DNA from: CAYZHM01 sp964478225
GTDB taxonomy: Bacteria; Pseudomonadota; Alphaproteobacteria; Micavibrionales; Micavibrionaceae
Reading direction: 5' to 3'
NCBI GenBank assembly: GCA_964478225.1
Contig: CAYZHM010000004.1
Span: 96,609 to 160,608, forward strand
DNA: 64,000 bases
Shown here: piece after piece, positions 54,009 to 62,594 of the stretch
Position numbering within the stretch: the first letter of the stretch is position 1
Layout: every line of letters starts with the position of its first letter
Made by a program: the position numbers and the translations under genes
The notes under the pieces: generated by a model
What the model saw: only the letters and a program-made list of their open reading frames with translations
Told to the model about the DNA's origin: nothing
Database searches by the model: none

Positions 54009-55904
54009 GTGCAAGAGATTATTGACGGACATGATTTTCACACGTGGTTTGTGCTGATTACGACGCTTTTTGCGATCGTATCTTTTGTGCGCGAGAGAAT
54101 TCCTATTGAAATCACGAGTATAGCGATTTTGACTGTACTTTTATTGTTCGGGCAATTCTTCCCTATACTGAATAGTGACGGCCGTAACCTTTTGAATGCA
54201 GACGCTTTGCTTTCTGGTTTTTCTAATCCGTCGCTGATTGCCGTGCTGGCGTTGCTCGTTATGGGGCAGGCGATGATCCATACGGATGCACTTCGCATTC
54301 TGACCGGCTTTATTGCTGTGACCAAACGGAAATTTGCCTGGATTTCGATTGGAGCCATCATCACCTTTGTTCTTGTGTTCAGTGCCTTTGTAAACAATAC
54401 ACCTTTGGTGGTTATTGCCATTCCTTTTCTTCAGTTGGTGGCGCATGCGGCGAAGATTTCGCACAGCAGGGTCATGATTCCGCTGAGTTATGCTGCGATT
54501 TTGGGTGGGATGACCACGTTAATCGGTTCTTCGACGAACTTGTTGGTGTCCAGCTCTCTTTTGGAATTGGGGTATTTGCCGTTGCAGTTTTTTTCATTTT
54601 TGATTCCGGGTATGACGCTGGCCGCTGTTGGTCTTGTATATATTATGTTTATACTTCCTTTTCTTCTGCCGAGCCGGACATCGATGTCGCGGGAGCTGAC
54701 GGGCAGTGGCAAGGAATTTGTTGCGGAGCTTGATATTACGTCGGACAGCAAGCTTATTGATATTGAATGTATCGAAGGCAAGTTTCCGGCTTTGGGCAAT
54801 GTGAATGTGAAATTGATCCAACGTGGCGGGCATCTTATCTTGCCGCCTTTTGAAGGGTATAAGATTCAAGCGGGGGATGTTTTGATTGTGGCGGCTAGCC
54901 GCAAAGCACTGATTGAGATCCTTTCGAAATATCCTGGGTTTTTGCTGTCTGATGAAGATACGCGGACGATTGAAACGAGTAAAATCGAGGCCAGTAAAGA
55001 GGAAGCGGCGGGAGCGGTTGCGGAGCCCAGGATTCTTGCAGAAATTATGATCACGCCAGCCTCACGGATGCTGGATATGTCTTTGGATCATGTTGGGTTT
55101 CACAAGCAATTTGGCACTATTGTTTTAGGAATTCAGCGGCGAGCCCGCGTTGTGAGACGGCGTTTGGGCCGTATCCGTTTGGAGCCTGGTGATGTGTTGT
55201 TGGTAGCCGGGCGACGCAGCATGATTGACTCGTTGCGTGACAATCCGGATTTCATCGTGCTTTCAGGATCCAAGCGCGATTTGCCGCGTCCTGGAAAGGC
55301 TCCGATTGCCGGCTTTATTTTCGGCACAGTTGTGGTGACGGCTGCTTTGGGCATTGTATCTATTCCGGTTGCGGCGATTACGGGCGCAATCGCGATGATT
55401 GGAACGGGATGCTTAAACGTGCGTCAAGCTATGCGTTCGCTGGATCGGCGCATTTTCTTGCTTGTGGGGTCAATGTTGGCTCTTGGGACAGCGATGCAGG
55501 TGACGGGGGCGGCAAATTTTGTTGCAGAAACTATGCTGACTTTGCCGTTTTTGGATACTCCGCTTTATATGGTTGGGGCGCTTTTCCTGATTGTGGCGGT
55601 GACAACGAATATCCTGACGAACAATGCTTGTGCCATTTTGTTTACGCCGATTGCTGTGAGCGTGGTTGAAAGCATGGGGCTGGTGGGTGAGGCTAAGGAT
55701 GCAATGATCTTTATTTTTGCGGTTACGGTTCTGTTTGCCTCAAACTGTTCTTTTGCCACGCCTATTGGTTATCAAACGAATTTGCTGGTGATGGGGCCAG
55801 GTCATTATCGCTTCCGTGATTTTATGAAAGGTGGAGTCCCTCTTGTTCTGATTTTGTGGATCACGTACATTTGCGTAGCAAAATTTTATTTTGGTCTGGA
55901 ATAA
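54009..55904 (+). CDS. SLC13/DASS-family permease with two TrkA-C (RCK_C) domains
   Basis: Inner-membrane transporter of 631 residues. About five N-terminal hydrophobic helices (for example ITSIAILTVLLLFGQFF, LIAVLALLVMGQAMIH, VFSAFVNNTPLVVIAIPFLQ) are followed by two cytosolic TrkA-C-like domains (FPALGNVNVKLIQRGGHLIL..GDVLIVAASRKALIEIL; HKQFGTIVLGIQRRARVVRR..GDVLLVAGRRSMIDSL), then further helices with NILTNNACAILFTPIAVSV. The SNT/NNT motifs (VNNTPL, SSTNLLV, LTNNAC) fit sodium/sulfate or dicarboxylate carriers. The substrate cannot be assigned. The start is GTG 54009. Confidence 0.85.
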   Translation: MQEIIDGHDFHTWFVLITTLFAIVSFVRERIPIEITSIAILTVLLLFGQFFPILNSDGRNLLNADALLSGFSNPSLIAVLALLVMGQAMIHTDALRILTGFIAVTKRKFAWISIGAIITFVLVFSAFVNNTPLVVIAIPFLQLVAHAAKISHSRVMIPLSYAAILGGMTTLIGSSTNLLVSSSLLELGYLPLQFFSFLIPGMTLAAVGLVYIMFILPFLLPSRTSMSRELTGSGKEFVAELDITSDSKLIDIECIEGKFPALGNVNVKLIQRGGHLILPPFEGYKIQAGDVLIVAASRKALIEILSKYPGFLLSDEDTRTIETSKIEASKEEAAGAVAEPRILAEIMITPASRMLDMSLDHVGFHKQFGTIVLGIQRRARVVRRRLGRIRLEPGDVLLVAGRRSMIDSLRDNPDFIVLSGSKRDLPRPGKAPIAGFIFGTVVVTAALGIVSIPVAAITGAIAMIGTGCLNVRQAMRSLDRRIFLLVGSMLALGTAMQVTGAANFVAETMLTLPFLDTPLYMVGALFLIVAVTTNILTNNACAILFTPIAVSVVESMGLVGEAKDAMIFIFAVTVLFASNCSFATPIGYQTNLLVMGPGHYRFRDFMKGGVPLVLILWITYICVAKFYFGLE

Positions 55905-55917
55905 GCGATAATCCGTC

Positions 55918-56670
55918 ATGAATTTGTCGAACTATAATCCCAACACACGCTATAGAGATCGCACGAAACATAGGGTTTTTAATGCGATTAGGCTCGTTTT
56001 GGGGGTTGGTATTCTTGTGGGGATCGGCTTTTTCTTAGGCAAGCAATATTCGATGAGTGAGCTTGCGGCGTACAAAAATCAAACGGCATCTTTGCAGGCA
56101 GAACGTACGACTTTGCTGGCGGAAGTAACGGATTTGCGAGGGCAGGTGCAAACCGCGAACACACGCTTTGAAAGCATGCAAGAGACCTATCAACAGGCTA
56201 TTCCTGAAGGTCCTGTAGAGGAGCTTGTGAGCTTGATGCACCAGAAGATTGATGAGGGCGTTAGTCCCGAGCGGTTGGTGCATGCGGTGAGCAACGCCCA
56301 GCGGCCGCGTAAGTGCACGGATCCCGAGACAGTGCGGTTTGTCGTTTCCACACCAAGTTTTACGGGGCCGGAAAGCTCTGTTTCGATTGCTGAGGATGCA
56401 ATTGTTATTAAAGGGGTTGGTGCTTCTGCTCATAACGATAAAGGCAATGCTGAGGCTTGGTATGATCCGACAAAGGCTGTGAAGCTTACATTTATAACGA
56501 CAGAGCCCAAGGAGGACGGCAAGGAAGAGGTTAAAAAGCAGGAGGTGAAAGAGAGTGTTATGCCTTTCACTCATGCGATTGTTTTGAAGGACAAAGAGTA
56601 TCGCTTTTCAGCCGAGGAGGGCGCTAAGTCCTTCGTTAAAATTGTTTATGATATTTGTGATTATCCCTAA
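55918..56670 (+). CDS. Unrecognised membrane-anchored coiled-coil protein
   Basis: A 250-residue protein with a charged N terminus, one membrane helix (NAIRLVLGVGILVGIGFFLG), a predicted coiled coil of about 45 residues (LAAYKNQTASLQAERTTLLA onward), and a beta-rich C-terminal domain with VSIAEDAIVIKGVGASAHN, VKLTFITTEPK and HAIVLKDKEYRFSAEEGAKS. The topology suggests a periplasmic domain. The motif RKCTD plus C-terminal YDICDYP gives two cysteines that could form a disulfide. It follows the permease by 13 bases and converges on the next gene 3 bases away. Confidence 0.6.
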   Translation: MNLSNYNPNTRYRDRTKHRVFNAIRLVLGVGILVGIGFFLGKQYSMSELAAYKNQTASLQAERTTLLAEVTDLRGQVQTANTRFESMQETYQQAIPEGPVEELVSLMHQKIDEGVSPERLVHAVSNAQRPRKCTDPETVRFVVSTPSFTGPESSVSIAEDAIVIKGVGASAHNDKGNAEAWYDPTKAVKLTFITTEPKEDGKEEVKKQEVKESVMPFTHAIVLKDKEYRFSAEEGAKSFVKIVYDICDYP

Positions 56671-56673
56671 ATT

Positions 56674-57732
56674 CTAAAGAAAATCAGCAGCAGGCATTTC
56701 GAAGGTGCGGATATGGTCTTCGTAGCTTTTGATGGCGATGAGGACTGTTTGGCCCTGAGTATGGCCGATTATTAATGTGACGTCCTGTAACTCGCCGGGG
56801 ATGGATTGAAGAGCAGCAGCAAGTTTGGTTTTTTTGTTCTTTTCGAGATAGGTGGTGAGATCTTCCATATGCGGGGAGAATATCGTCGCGTTGGTGTTGG
56901 CTGGGGCGTTGCCGTTTTTATCCCAGGTTAAGCTTAACTCTATAGGCATTTGATCGCTTAAGGAGTGAGCATCGAGAGTAATTTTTTTGCGCTCACCAAG
57001 CATATCGAATGTAATGGAGGCGCCCGTCCATGGCAGGCCCAAAAGCTGGAACCCGCCTGCGTTGACCTGCATTGTGCCTTTGAGCGGTGCGTTTTTGGCG
57101 CCTTGTGCCGAGAATTGTCCGTGGCCGCGCGTAATTTTGACTGCAAGAGCGTCAAGATCGAATTTGGCTTGCTCGATTTCCCCCTCGATGGTCCATGTGT
57201 CGCTGTTTATGCCGCCGGTTGCTTGGCCATCCACGGAGAACTGTTTTTGTGAAGACGAAAAACGGAGTTGAGCATTTAGGCCTGAATCTGCCCGGGTAAG
57301 TTTGCCTTCGAAAGATACTGAAAAACCGCCAAAATATTCAGTTAAAAATGAGAGCTTGGAGTCGTTGAAAATTAGCGTTTTAAGATCGAGATCGTTGAGA
57401 CTGTAGGGAAAACCTTCGTTTTTGAAGCCTGAGATGTTGATGCCGTTTTCTGTGTCTCCGGTCAGATCCAGTTTGTTCACAAACAGCGTTGCCGCGCCGC
57501 CCATATCATAAGAACCAATAATGGTGTCGATAGTGCTGATGTTATCGGGGTCGAGGGATATGTTCTTTAAAGTAACGCCGCCAAGACCCTTTTGAGCGTC
57601 CTTATAGATGGGTGTTGTAAAGCCGGCTTTTTGCAGGATTCCCACTGTGCGGCTTTCTGCAAGATGGCTTGCGAAAAATCCGCCGCCTATTATCATGGCG
57701 AAGATCAAAGCTATGAGAGCTATCCAGCGCAT
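56674..57732 (-). CDS. Unrecognised periplasmic protein with N-terminal membrane anchor (AsmA/DUF2125-like appearance)
   Basis: A 352-residue protein anchored by one N-terminal helix (IALIALIFAMIIGGGFFASH). The remainder is a succession of beta strands (VTLKNISLDPDNISTIDTII, VSFEGKLTRADSGLNAQLRF, GTMQVNAGGFQLLGLPWTGA) as in AsmA-like or DUF2125 proteins that span or bridge the periplasm. I cannot assign a family with confidence. It lies 2 bases downstream of parE on the same strand, so it is part of the parE transcript. Confidence 0.55.
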   Translation of the reverse strand: MRWIALIALIFAMIIGGGFFASHLAESRTVGILQKAGFTTPIYKDAQKGLGGVTLKNISLDPDNISTIDTIIGSYDMGGAATLFVNKLDLTGDTENGINISGFKNEGFPYSLNDLDLKTLIFNDSKLSFLTEYFGGFSVSFEGKLTRADSGLNAQLRFSSSQKQFSVDGQATGGINSDTWTIEGEIEQAKFDLDALAVKITRGHGQFSAQGAKNAPLKGTMQVNAGGFQLLGLPWTGASITFDMLGERKKITLDAHSLSDQMPIELSLTWDKNGNAPANTNATIFSPHMEDLTTYLEKNKKTKLAAALQSIPGELQDVTLIIGHTQGQTVLIAIKSYEDHIRTFEMPAADFL

Positions 57733-57734
57733 CT

Positions 57735-59771
57735 CTATACGTCTATTTCGGTTGCAAACTCAGCGTTGGCTTGAATAAACTCAAAACGGGGTTCGGCGTT
57801 CTTGCCCATCAGGCGTTCCACCAAATCTTTAATCTCTGCTTGTGGATCGGCGTCATTCGGATCGATCTCGATGTCATCAGCCAAGCCCAGTACAGCAATT
57901 GCATCAGGTAACGTAACACGTAACAGGACGCGCTTGGAAGGGTCCATTGTCGTTTCTTTCAGGCTTTTTGCAGGCATTTCGCCAAGACCTTTAAAGCGGC
58001 TGATGTCGACCTTGGATTTGTTTTTGAATGTTGTTTTTAAAAGTTCTTCTTTGTGGGCGTCGTCACGAGCGTAAGCGCTTTCATTGCCACTGACCAGCCT
58101 GTAAAGCGGGGGTTGAGCAAGAAAAAGATGACCGTTTTCAATGAGGCCCGGCATTTGGGTGTAGAAAAATGTGATCAGTAATGAAGCAATGTGGGCGCCG
58201 TCGACGTCGGCATCGGTCATGATGATGATGCGCTCATAGCGGAGTTTATCGAGATCAAAATTGTCACCGATGCCGCAGCCCATGGCTTGCGTGAGATCCT
58301 GGATTTCCTGATTGGCGCGGATTTTATCTTTGGTGGCACTGACGACGTTCAAAATTTTACCACGTAGGGGAAGAATGGCTTGAGTTTCGCGATCGCGACC
58401 TTGCTTGGCTGAGCCTCCCGCGGAATCTCCCTCAACGATGAATAGCTCTGTGTCTTCCGAGCCGCGGCGCGAGCAATCGGCCAATTTGCCTGGCAGGCGG
58501 AGTTTTTGCGTTGCCGTTTTGCGGGCGGTATCTTTTTCAGCGCGGCGACGTTGACGGTCTTCGGCCCGTTCGATCAGGGATTCAAGCAATTTGTTGCTTG
58601 CGGCCGGGTTGTCGGACAGGAAGTGGTCGAAGTAATCCTTGATTGCCGTGTCGACCCAACGGTTGACGTTTGGCGAGACCAGTTTTTCTTTGGTTTGACC
58701 CTGGAATTGTGGGTCTTTGATAAAGACTGAAAGAATAATGACGGCGCCGGTCATGATGTCGTCGGCCGTGATTTGTGCCGCTTTCTTATTGCCGGTCATC
58801 TCGCCATAATTTTTGATACCGCGTGCGAGGGCGCTCCGCAGGCCCATTTCATGCGTCCCACCTTGTGCGGTTGGGATGGTGTTGCAGTAAGAGTGTGAAA
58901 ATCCTTCACCAAAATTGAGCCAGTTGATAGCAAACTCGACGCGCCCTTCTTTTTCTGGAAGGTCGGCTTTGCCGGCAAAAGAGGTTTCCATGAGAACTTG
59001 ATTGTCTTGTTTATCTTTTAATGTGGCATCGAGATATTCTTTGAGGCCACCGGGGAAGTGGAAAACCGCTTCGGCAGGCGTGTGCCCATCGGTGATGGCG
59101 GCAGGATCGCACTTCCAGCGAATTTCGACGCCGGAATACAGATAGGCTTTGGATTTTGCCATCTGATAAAGCCATGCTGGTCTGAATTTTGCCTTTTCGC
59201 CAAAAATCTCAGGATCGGGATGGAAATAGACCATTGTGCCGCGGCGGTTGTTGATGGCGCCTTTGTTCTCAAGCTTTGATGTGGCGTGGCCTTTTGAGAA
59301 GCTTTGACGGTAGAGCTTCTTATCGCGGGCGACTTCAACCCACATTACATCTGATAGGGCATTCACGACTGAGATCCCTACACCATGCAGACCGCCTGAG
59401 GTGGCGTAGTTTTTGCCGGAAAATTTGCCGCCGGAGTGCAGGGTCGTCAGAATAACTTCTAGCGCAGATTTGTCAGGATATTTTGGGTGTTTATCGACAG
59501 GAATACCGCGGCCATTGTCTGTAATGGTGACTCCGTTGCTGGTGTCCAGTGAGATTTCAATCCAGTCAGCATGGCCTGCTACAGCTTCGTCCATGGAATT
59601 GTCCAGGATTTCGCCGGCAAGGTGGTGCAAGGCGCGCTCATCGGTACCGCCGATATACATGCCTGGACGGCGGCGAACTGGCTCAAGCCCTTCTAAAACC
59701 TCGATGGACGAAGCATCGTAGGTGTTGTTATCGGCCTTTTTTGAAGAAAATAAGTCACTCATGTTTTTCAA
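57735..59771 (-). CDS. parE: DNA topoisomerase IV subunit B
   Basis: ATPase subunit pairing with ParC (11927). The 678 residues contain the GHKL ATP site (EILDNSMDEAVAGHA, ITDNGRGIPVD, GGLHGVGISVVNALS), the transducer domain, and the TOPRIM motifs ELFIVEGDSAGGSAKQGRD and IIMTDADVDGAHIASLLITF. SRFKGLGEMPAKSLKETTMD is the ParE/GyrB C-terminal motif. The absence of the E. coli GyrB insert and KHPKYPDKSALEVILTTLHS favour ParE. ATG 59762 is an alternative start. It is divergent from the secreted-protein gene. Confidence 0.95.
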   Translation of the reverse strand: MKNMSDLFSSKKADNNTYDASSIEVLEGLEPVRRRPGMYIGGTDERALHHLAGEILDNSMDEAVAGHADWIEISLDTSNGVTITDNGRGIPVDKHPKYPDKSALEVILTTLHSGGKFSGKNYATSGGLHGVGISVVNALSDVMWVEVARDKKLYRQSFSKGHATSKLENKGAINNRRGTMVYFHPDPEIFGEKAKFRPAWLYQMAKSKAYLYSGVEIRWKCDPAAITDGHTPAEAVFHFPGGLKEYLDATLKDKQDNQVLMETSFAGKADLPEKEGRVEFAINWLNFGEGFSHSYCNTIPTAQGGTHEMGLRSALARGIKNYGEMTGNKKAAQITADDIMTGAVIILSVFIKDPQFQGQTKEKLVSPNVNRWVDTAIKDYFDHFLSDNPAASNKLLESLIERAEDRQRRRAEKDTARKTATQKLRLPGKLADCSRRGSEDTELFIVEGDSAGGSAKQGRDRETQAILPLRGKILNVVSATKDKIRANQEIQDLTQAMGCGIGDNFDLDKLRYERIIIMTDADVDGAHIASLLITFFYTQMPGLIENGHLFLAQPPLYRLVSGNESAYARDDAHKEELLKTTFKNKSKVDISRFKGLGEMPAKSLKETTMDPSKRVLLRVTLPDAIAVLGLADDIEIDPNDADPQAEIKDLVERLMGKNAEPRFEFIQANAEFATEIDV

Positions 59772-59794
59772 TTCTGTTTCAAATCAAGTATAAT
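59766..59794 (+). promoter_or_regulatory. Candidate promoter of the secreted-protein gene
   Basis: Perfect -10 TATAAT (59789-59794) with a weak -35 TTTCAA (59766-59771), 17-base spacing. It lies in the parE/secreted-protein divergent gap. Confidence 0.5.
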
Positions 59795-59833
59795 ATGGGA
59801 GAGCGGAATGCAACCATTTCTATGAGGGTTCTT

Positions 59834-61009
59834 GTGAGAAAGACATTTATAGCCTTATTTTTGGCCTTTTTTCTTGCAGTTGGGGCTGGGAATGCCCAAA
59901 CCACGGATATTTTGCAGAGTTACCGTGTTGATATGCCCGACGTTCAGCCTTACAGCGCTGAGCAGCTCAAGGATCTTGCTTACGAATATGAGGATACTCC
60001 TTTTAAAGATAAGGCGTTGTCTTATAAAATGGTTGTCCCCAAGGGCTGGGAAAATCAGCTGAAGTCTGATTTTGGCGAGGAAAATATGAGCAGCAAGGTG
60101 ATGGGGGAGCTGGCGCGTTTTTATAGTCCTCCGCGGGTTATTACGGAACGCAGCTTCATTACCGTGCAGGCGATTAATTTGGGTTATGAGATGTCTGCGG
60201 AACACTGGGTTTTGCGTTACTTGTTATCGCGCGGTTTGACGCCCAAGGGGATGAAAAAAATTAACCGCAGCCGGACGGAGTTTTTCTTTGTCGATGTCAA
60301 GGGCGATACGACCTTTGGAGTGCATTCCGTGGCGCAGATTAATGGTAAGCGTGCTTTGCTGGTTCAATATTATTTGCCGATCCAAGCATGGGATGAGGAA
60401 AAGCAAATGCAAACTTCCGTCATTCAATCCTTTGTTGCTCTTAATCCTGTTGAAGAAGATGTTGAACCGATGATGGAGTATCGCTTTTTGGATGTGGCGC
60501 GTTTGAAATATCCGCAAAGCTGGAAGCTTAAGGCGTCGACGATCCGGACGATTGACCAGATGAAGATCCAGATTTTGAATTTCAATGAAAACGCTACGGA
60601 GTTTAAGCCGACACTGGACGGCAAGGTCGAGGTTTTTCTGAACTCTTATTTTGCTGTTGAGTCTATGGCCGAGGAAAAGAAAAAGCTTATAGCGGAATTG
60701 GCCCAGAATAATTTGATTTTGGGAGAACAAATCGATTCTAAGGAGGATCGGCTGGACAATTATTTTAAGAACCATGAGGACTTTGCCTCTTATGATGTTG
60801 AGGTTTACAGGGCGTCGAGCTCACAAAGTAAACTTTTGGGGTATGAGTACTGGATAACGTCGCTTGAGTCTGGCGATTATTTCTATTTCTTCACGCTTTT
60901 GACGCCGTCGCGCAACGACGATTTCTTTATCTGGTCGCGTAATAAAGAAACTTATGAATTGATCATGAAGAGCTTTGAACCCGATCTTGAAGGGCTTTAC
61001 GACGAATAA
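59834..61009 (+). CDS. Unrecognised secreted protein
   Basis: About 391 residues. I start at GTG 59834 because GAGGG lies 5 bases upstream and it gives a clear signal peptide (RKTFIALFLAFFLAVGAGNA-Q). An ATG at 59822 is close, and longer frames overlap the promoter. The mature part is soluble, with alternating strand and helix segments: YKMVVPKGWENQL, YEMSAEHWVLRYLLSRG, TEFFFVDVKGDTTFGVHSVA and RALLVQYYLPIQAWD, with a second similar half (YEYWITSLESGDYFYFFTLL). No cysteine in the mature part was noticed and no known motif was found. It converges on and overlaps glnA by 13 bases. Confidence 0.65.
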   Translation: MRKTFIALFLAFFLAVGAGNAQTTDILQSYRVDMPDVQPYSAEQLKDLAYEYEDTPFKDKALSYKMVVPKGWENQLKSDFGEENMSSKVMGELARFYSPPRVITERSFITVQAINLGYEMSAEHWVLRYLLSRGLTPKGMKKINRSRTEFFFVDVKGDTTFGVHSVAQINGKRALLVQYYLPIQAWDEEKQMQTSVIQSFVALNPVEEDVEPMMEYRFLDVARLKYPQSWKLKASTIRTIDQMKIQILNFNENATEFKPTLDGKVEVFLNSYFAVESMAEEKKKLIAELAQNNLILGEQIDSKEDRLDNYFKNHEDFASYDVEVYRASSSQSKLLGYEYWITSLESGDYFYFFTLLTPSRNDDFFIWSRNKETYELIMKSFEPDLEGLYDE

Positions 61010-62424
61010 TATAAGAAATATTCGATCGGATGGACCGAAGTCTCGTAGAGCTTGACCTCTTCCATTTTTAGATCAATGTAGGCTTCGATCATGTCCTCGT
61101 TGAAAACGCCGCCTTCCAGCAAAAATCCGTAATCGTCTTTGAGGCTGTTTAGAGCCACACGCAAGGAATGGCATACGGTAGGGATTTTATCCAGTTCGTC
61201 TTGAGGCAATTCGTAAAGGTTTTTGTCCATGGCATCACCAGGATGGATTTTATTTTTAATACCGTCCAGACCAGCCATCAGCATTGCAGCAAAGGCGAGA
61301 TAAGGGTTTGCTGTCGGGTCCGGGAAACGGACTTCGACACGTTTGGCATTTTCTGATCCTGCGTAAGGGATGCGGCATGAGGCGGAGCGGTTGCGTGATG
61401 AATAGGCCAGAAGCACAGGAGCTTCATACCCGGGAACCAAGCGTTTGTAGCTGTTGGTTGAAGGGTTTGTCAGGGCATTCAAGGCTCTCGCATGTTTGAT
61501 AATGCCACCGATATAATATAAGGCCGTGTCGGAAAGGCCGGCATACTTGTTTCCTGCGAAGAGGGGTTTTCCAGCCTTCCAAATCGATTGGTGGACATGC
61601 ATGCCAGAACCGTTATCGCCGTAGAGAGGTTTAGGCATGAAAGTGGCGCTTTTGCCGTAAGCGTTGGCGACGTTCATCACAACATATTTGTAGAGCTGCA
61701 TATTGTCTGCGCCGTTCACGAGCGTTGAGAATTTTACGCCGAGTTCGCATTGAGCTGGGGCGACTTCATGGTGGTGTTTTTCGATAGGCACGCCCATGCT
61801 TTGTATAACGGTTAGCATTTCGCCGCGTATATCACCGAGGCTGTCGATCGGGGATTCCGGGATGTATCCGCCCTTGGGTTTGGGGCGGTGGCCCATATTG
61901 CCGGTGTCGTAATGTTTGCCGGAATTTACGGGCAGTTCTTCGCTGTCGATTTCAAAGCCGGATTTGTGGGGCAGGGTATTGATTTTAACGTCGTCAAAAA
62001 TGAAAAACTCTGCTTCTGGTCCAAAATAGGCGGTGTCGCCGATTCCAGATTTTGTGACGTAGTTTTCAGCGGCCTTGGCGATCGAGCGCGGATCACGTCC
62101 GTATTGCGTGTTGTCCGGGTTATATATATCGCAGAATATTTTGAGAGTGCGCTGGGCGGAGAAAGGGTCGAGCGCGGCGCGGGTGATGTCCGGTTTCATA
62201 ACCATGTCTGATTCATTAATCGCCTTCCAGCCGGCAATTGATGATCCGTCGAAAAAGAGTCCTTCTTCAACTTTGCTTTTGTCAAAGTTGGAGGCGTGTT
62301 CCGTCATGCGTTGCATTTGGCCGCGTAAATCAGTGAAATTGAGATCTATAAACTCGATGTCATTGTCTTTGACGAATTTGAGCAATTCCCCGGTATTTTT
62401 GAAGGACAGGCCGGCTTTGGACAC
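60997..62424 (-). CDS. glnA: Glutamine synthetase type I
   Basis: Makes glutamine from glutamate, ammonia and ATP. I start at GTG 62424, because AAAGGAG lies about 8 bases upstream and an upstream extension would run through the tRNA-His gene. The 475-residue protein has DLRGQMQRM, GLFFDGSSIAGWKAINESDM, GPEAEFFIFDD, HHHEVAPAQCELGVKF, GSGMHVHQSIWK, the P-x-x-N-S-Y-K-R region NPSTNSYKRLVPGYEAPV, and NLYELPQDE, holding the tyrosine that is adenylylated in GSI-beta enzymes. glnB, its usual upstream neighbour, is absent; tRNA-His lies 23 bases upstream. Confidence 0.97.
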   Translation of the reverse strand: MSKAGLSFKNTGELLKFVKDNDIEFIDLNFTDLRGQMQRMTEHASNFDKSKVEEGLFFDGSSIAGWKAINESDMVMKPDITRAALDPFSAQRTLKIFCDIYNPDNTQYGRDPRSIAKAAENYVTKSGIGDTAYFGPEAEFFIFDDVKINTLPHKSGFEIDSEELPVNSGKHYDTGNMGHRPKPKGGYIPESPIDSLGDIRGEMLTVIQSMGVPIEKHHHEVAPAQCELGVKFSTLVNGADNMQLYKYVVMNVANAYGKSATFMPKPLYGDNGSGMHVHQSIWKAGKPLFAGNKYAGLSDTALYYIGGIIKHARALNALTNPSTNSYKRLVPGYEAPVLLAYSSRNRSASCRIPYAGSENAKRVEVRFPDPTANPYLAFAAMLMAGLDGIKNKIHPGDAMDKNLYELPQDELDKIPTVCHSLRVALNSLKDDYGFLLEGGVFNEDMIEAYIDLKMEEVKLYETSVHPIEYFLYYSS

Positions 62425-62447
62425 GACGATTTCTCCTTTTGGTGAGA

Positions 62448-62524
62448 TGGGGCGACCGACGGGACTCGAACCCGCGACAACTCGGACCACAACCGAGGGC
62501 TCTACCAACTGAGCTACGGCCGCC
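62448..62524 (-). tRNA. tRNA-His, anticodon GTG
   Basis: Minus-strand cloverleaf. With the extra G at -1 (62524) the 5' end is G plus GCGGCCG, pairing with CGGTCGC; discriminator C73 and encoded CCA follow. D stem GCTC/GAGC, anticodon stem CTCGG/CCGAG with loop TTGTGGT giving GTG, T arm GCGGG/CCCGT. G-1 opposite C73 is the hallmark of tRNA-His. It lies directly upstream of glnA on the same strand. Confidence 0.96.
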
Positions 62525-62538
62525 ACAATAGTTTGTCT

Positions 62539-62568
62539 TTCATAGTCTTTTATCGTAGTTTTGGTCAA
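62539..62568 (-). promoter_or_regulatory. Candidate promoter of tRNA-His (and probably glnA)
   Basis: On the minus strand TTGACC (62568-62563), 18-base spacer, TATGAA (62544-62539), 14 bases before the tRNA 5' end. Confidence 0.55.
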
Positions 62569-62594
62569 GATCAAACTCTAGTTTTAGGGGTCTA

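Noticed and set aside
59549..59833. N-terminal extension of the secreted protein into parE antisense
   Set aside because: It would overlap the promoter and lose the signal peptide.
62425..62574. N-terminal extension of glnA by 50 residues
   Set aside because: The extension reads through tRNA-His. The conserved glutamine synthetase N terminus and the ribosome binding site fix the start at 62424.
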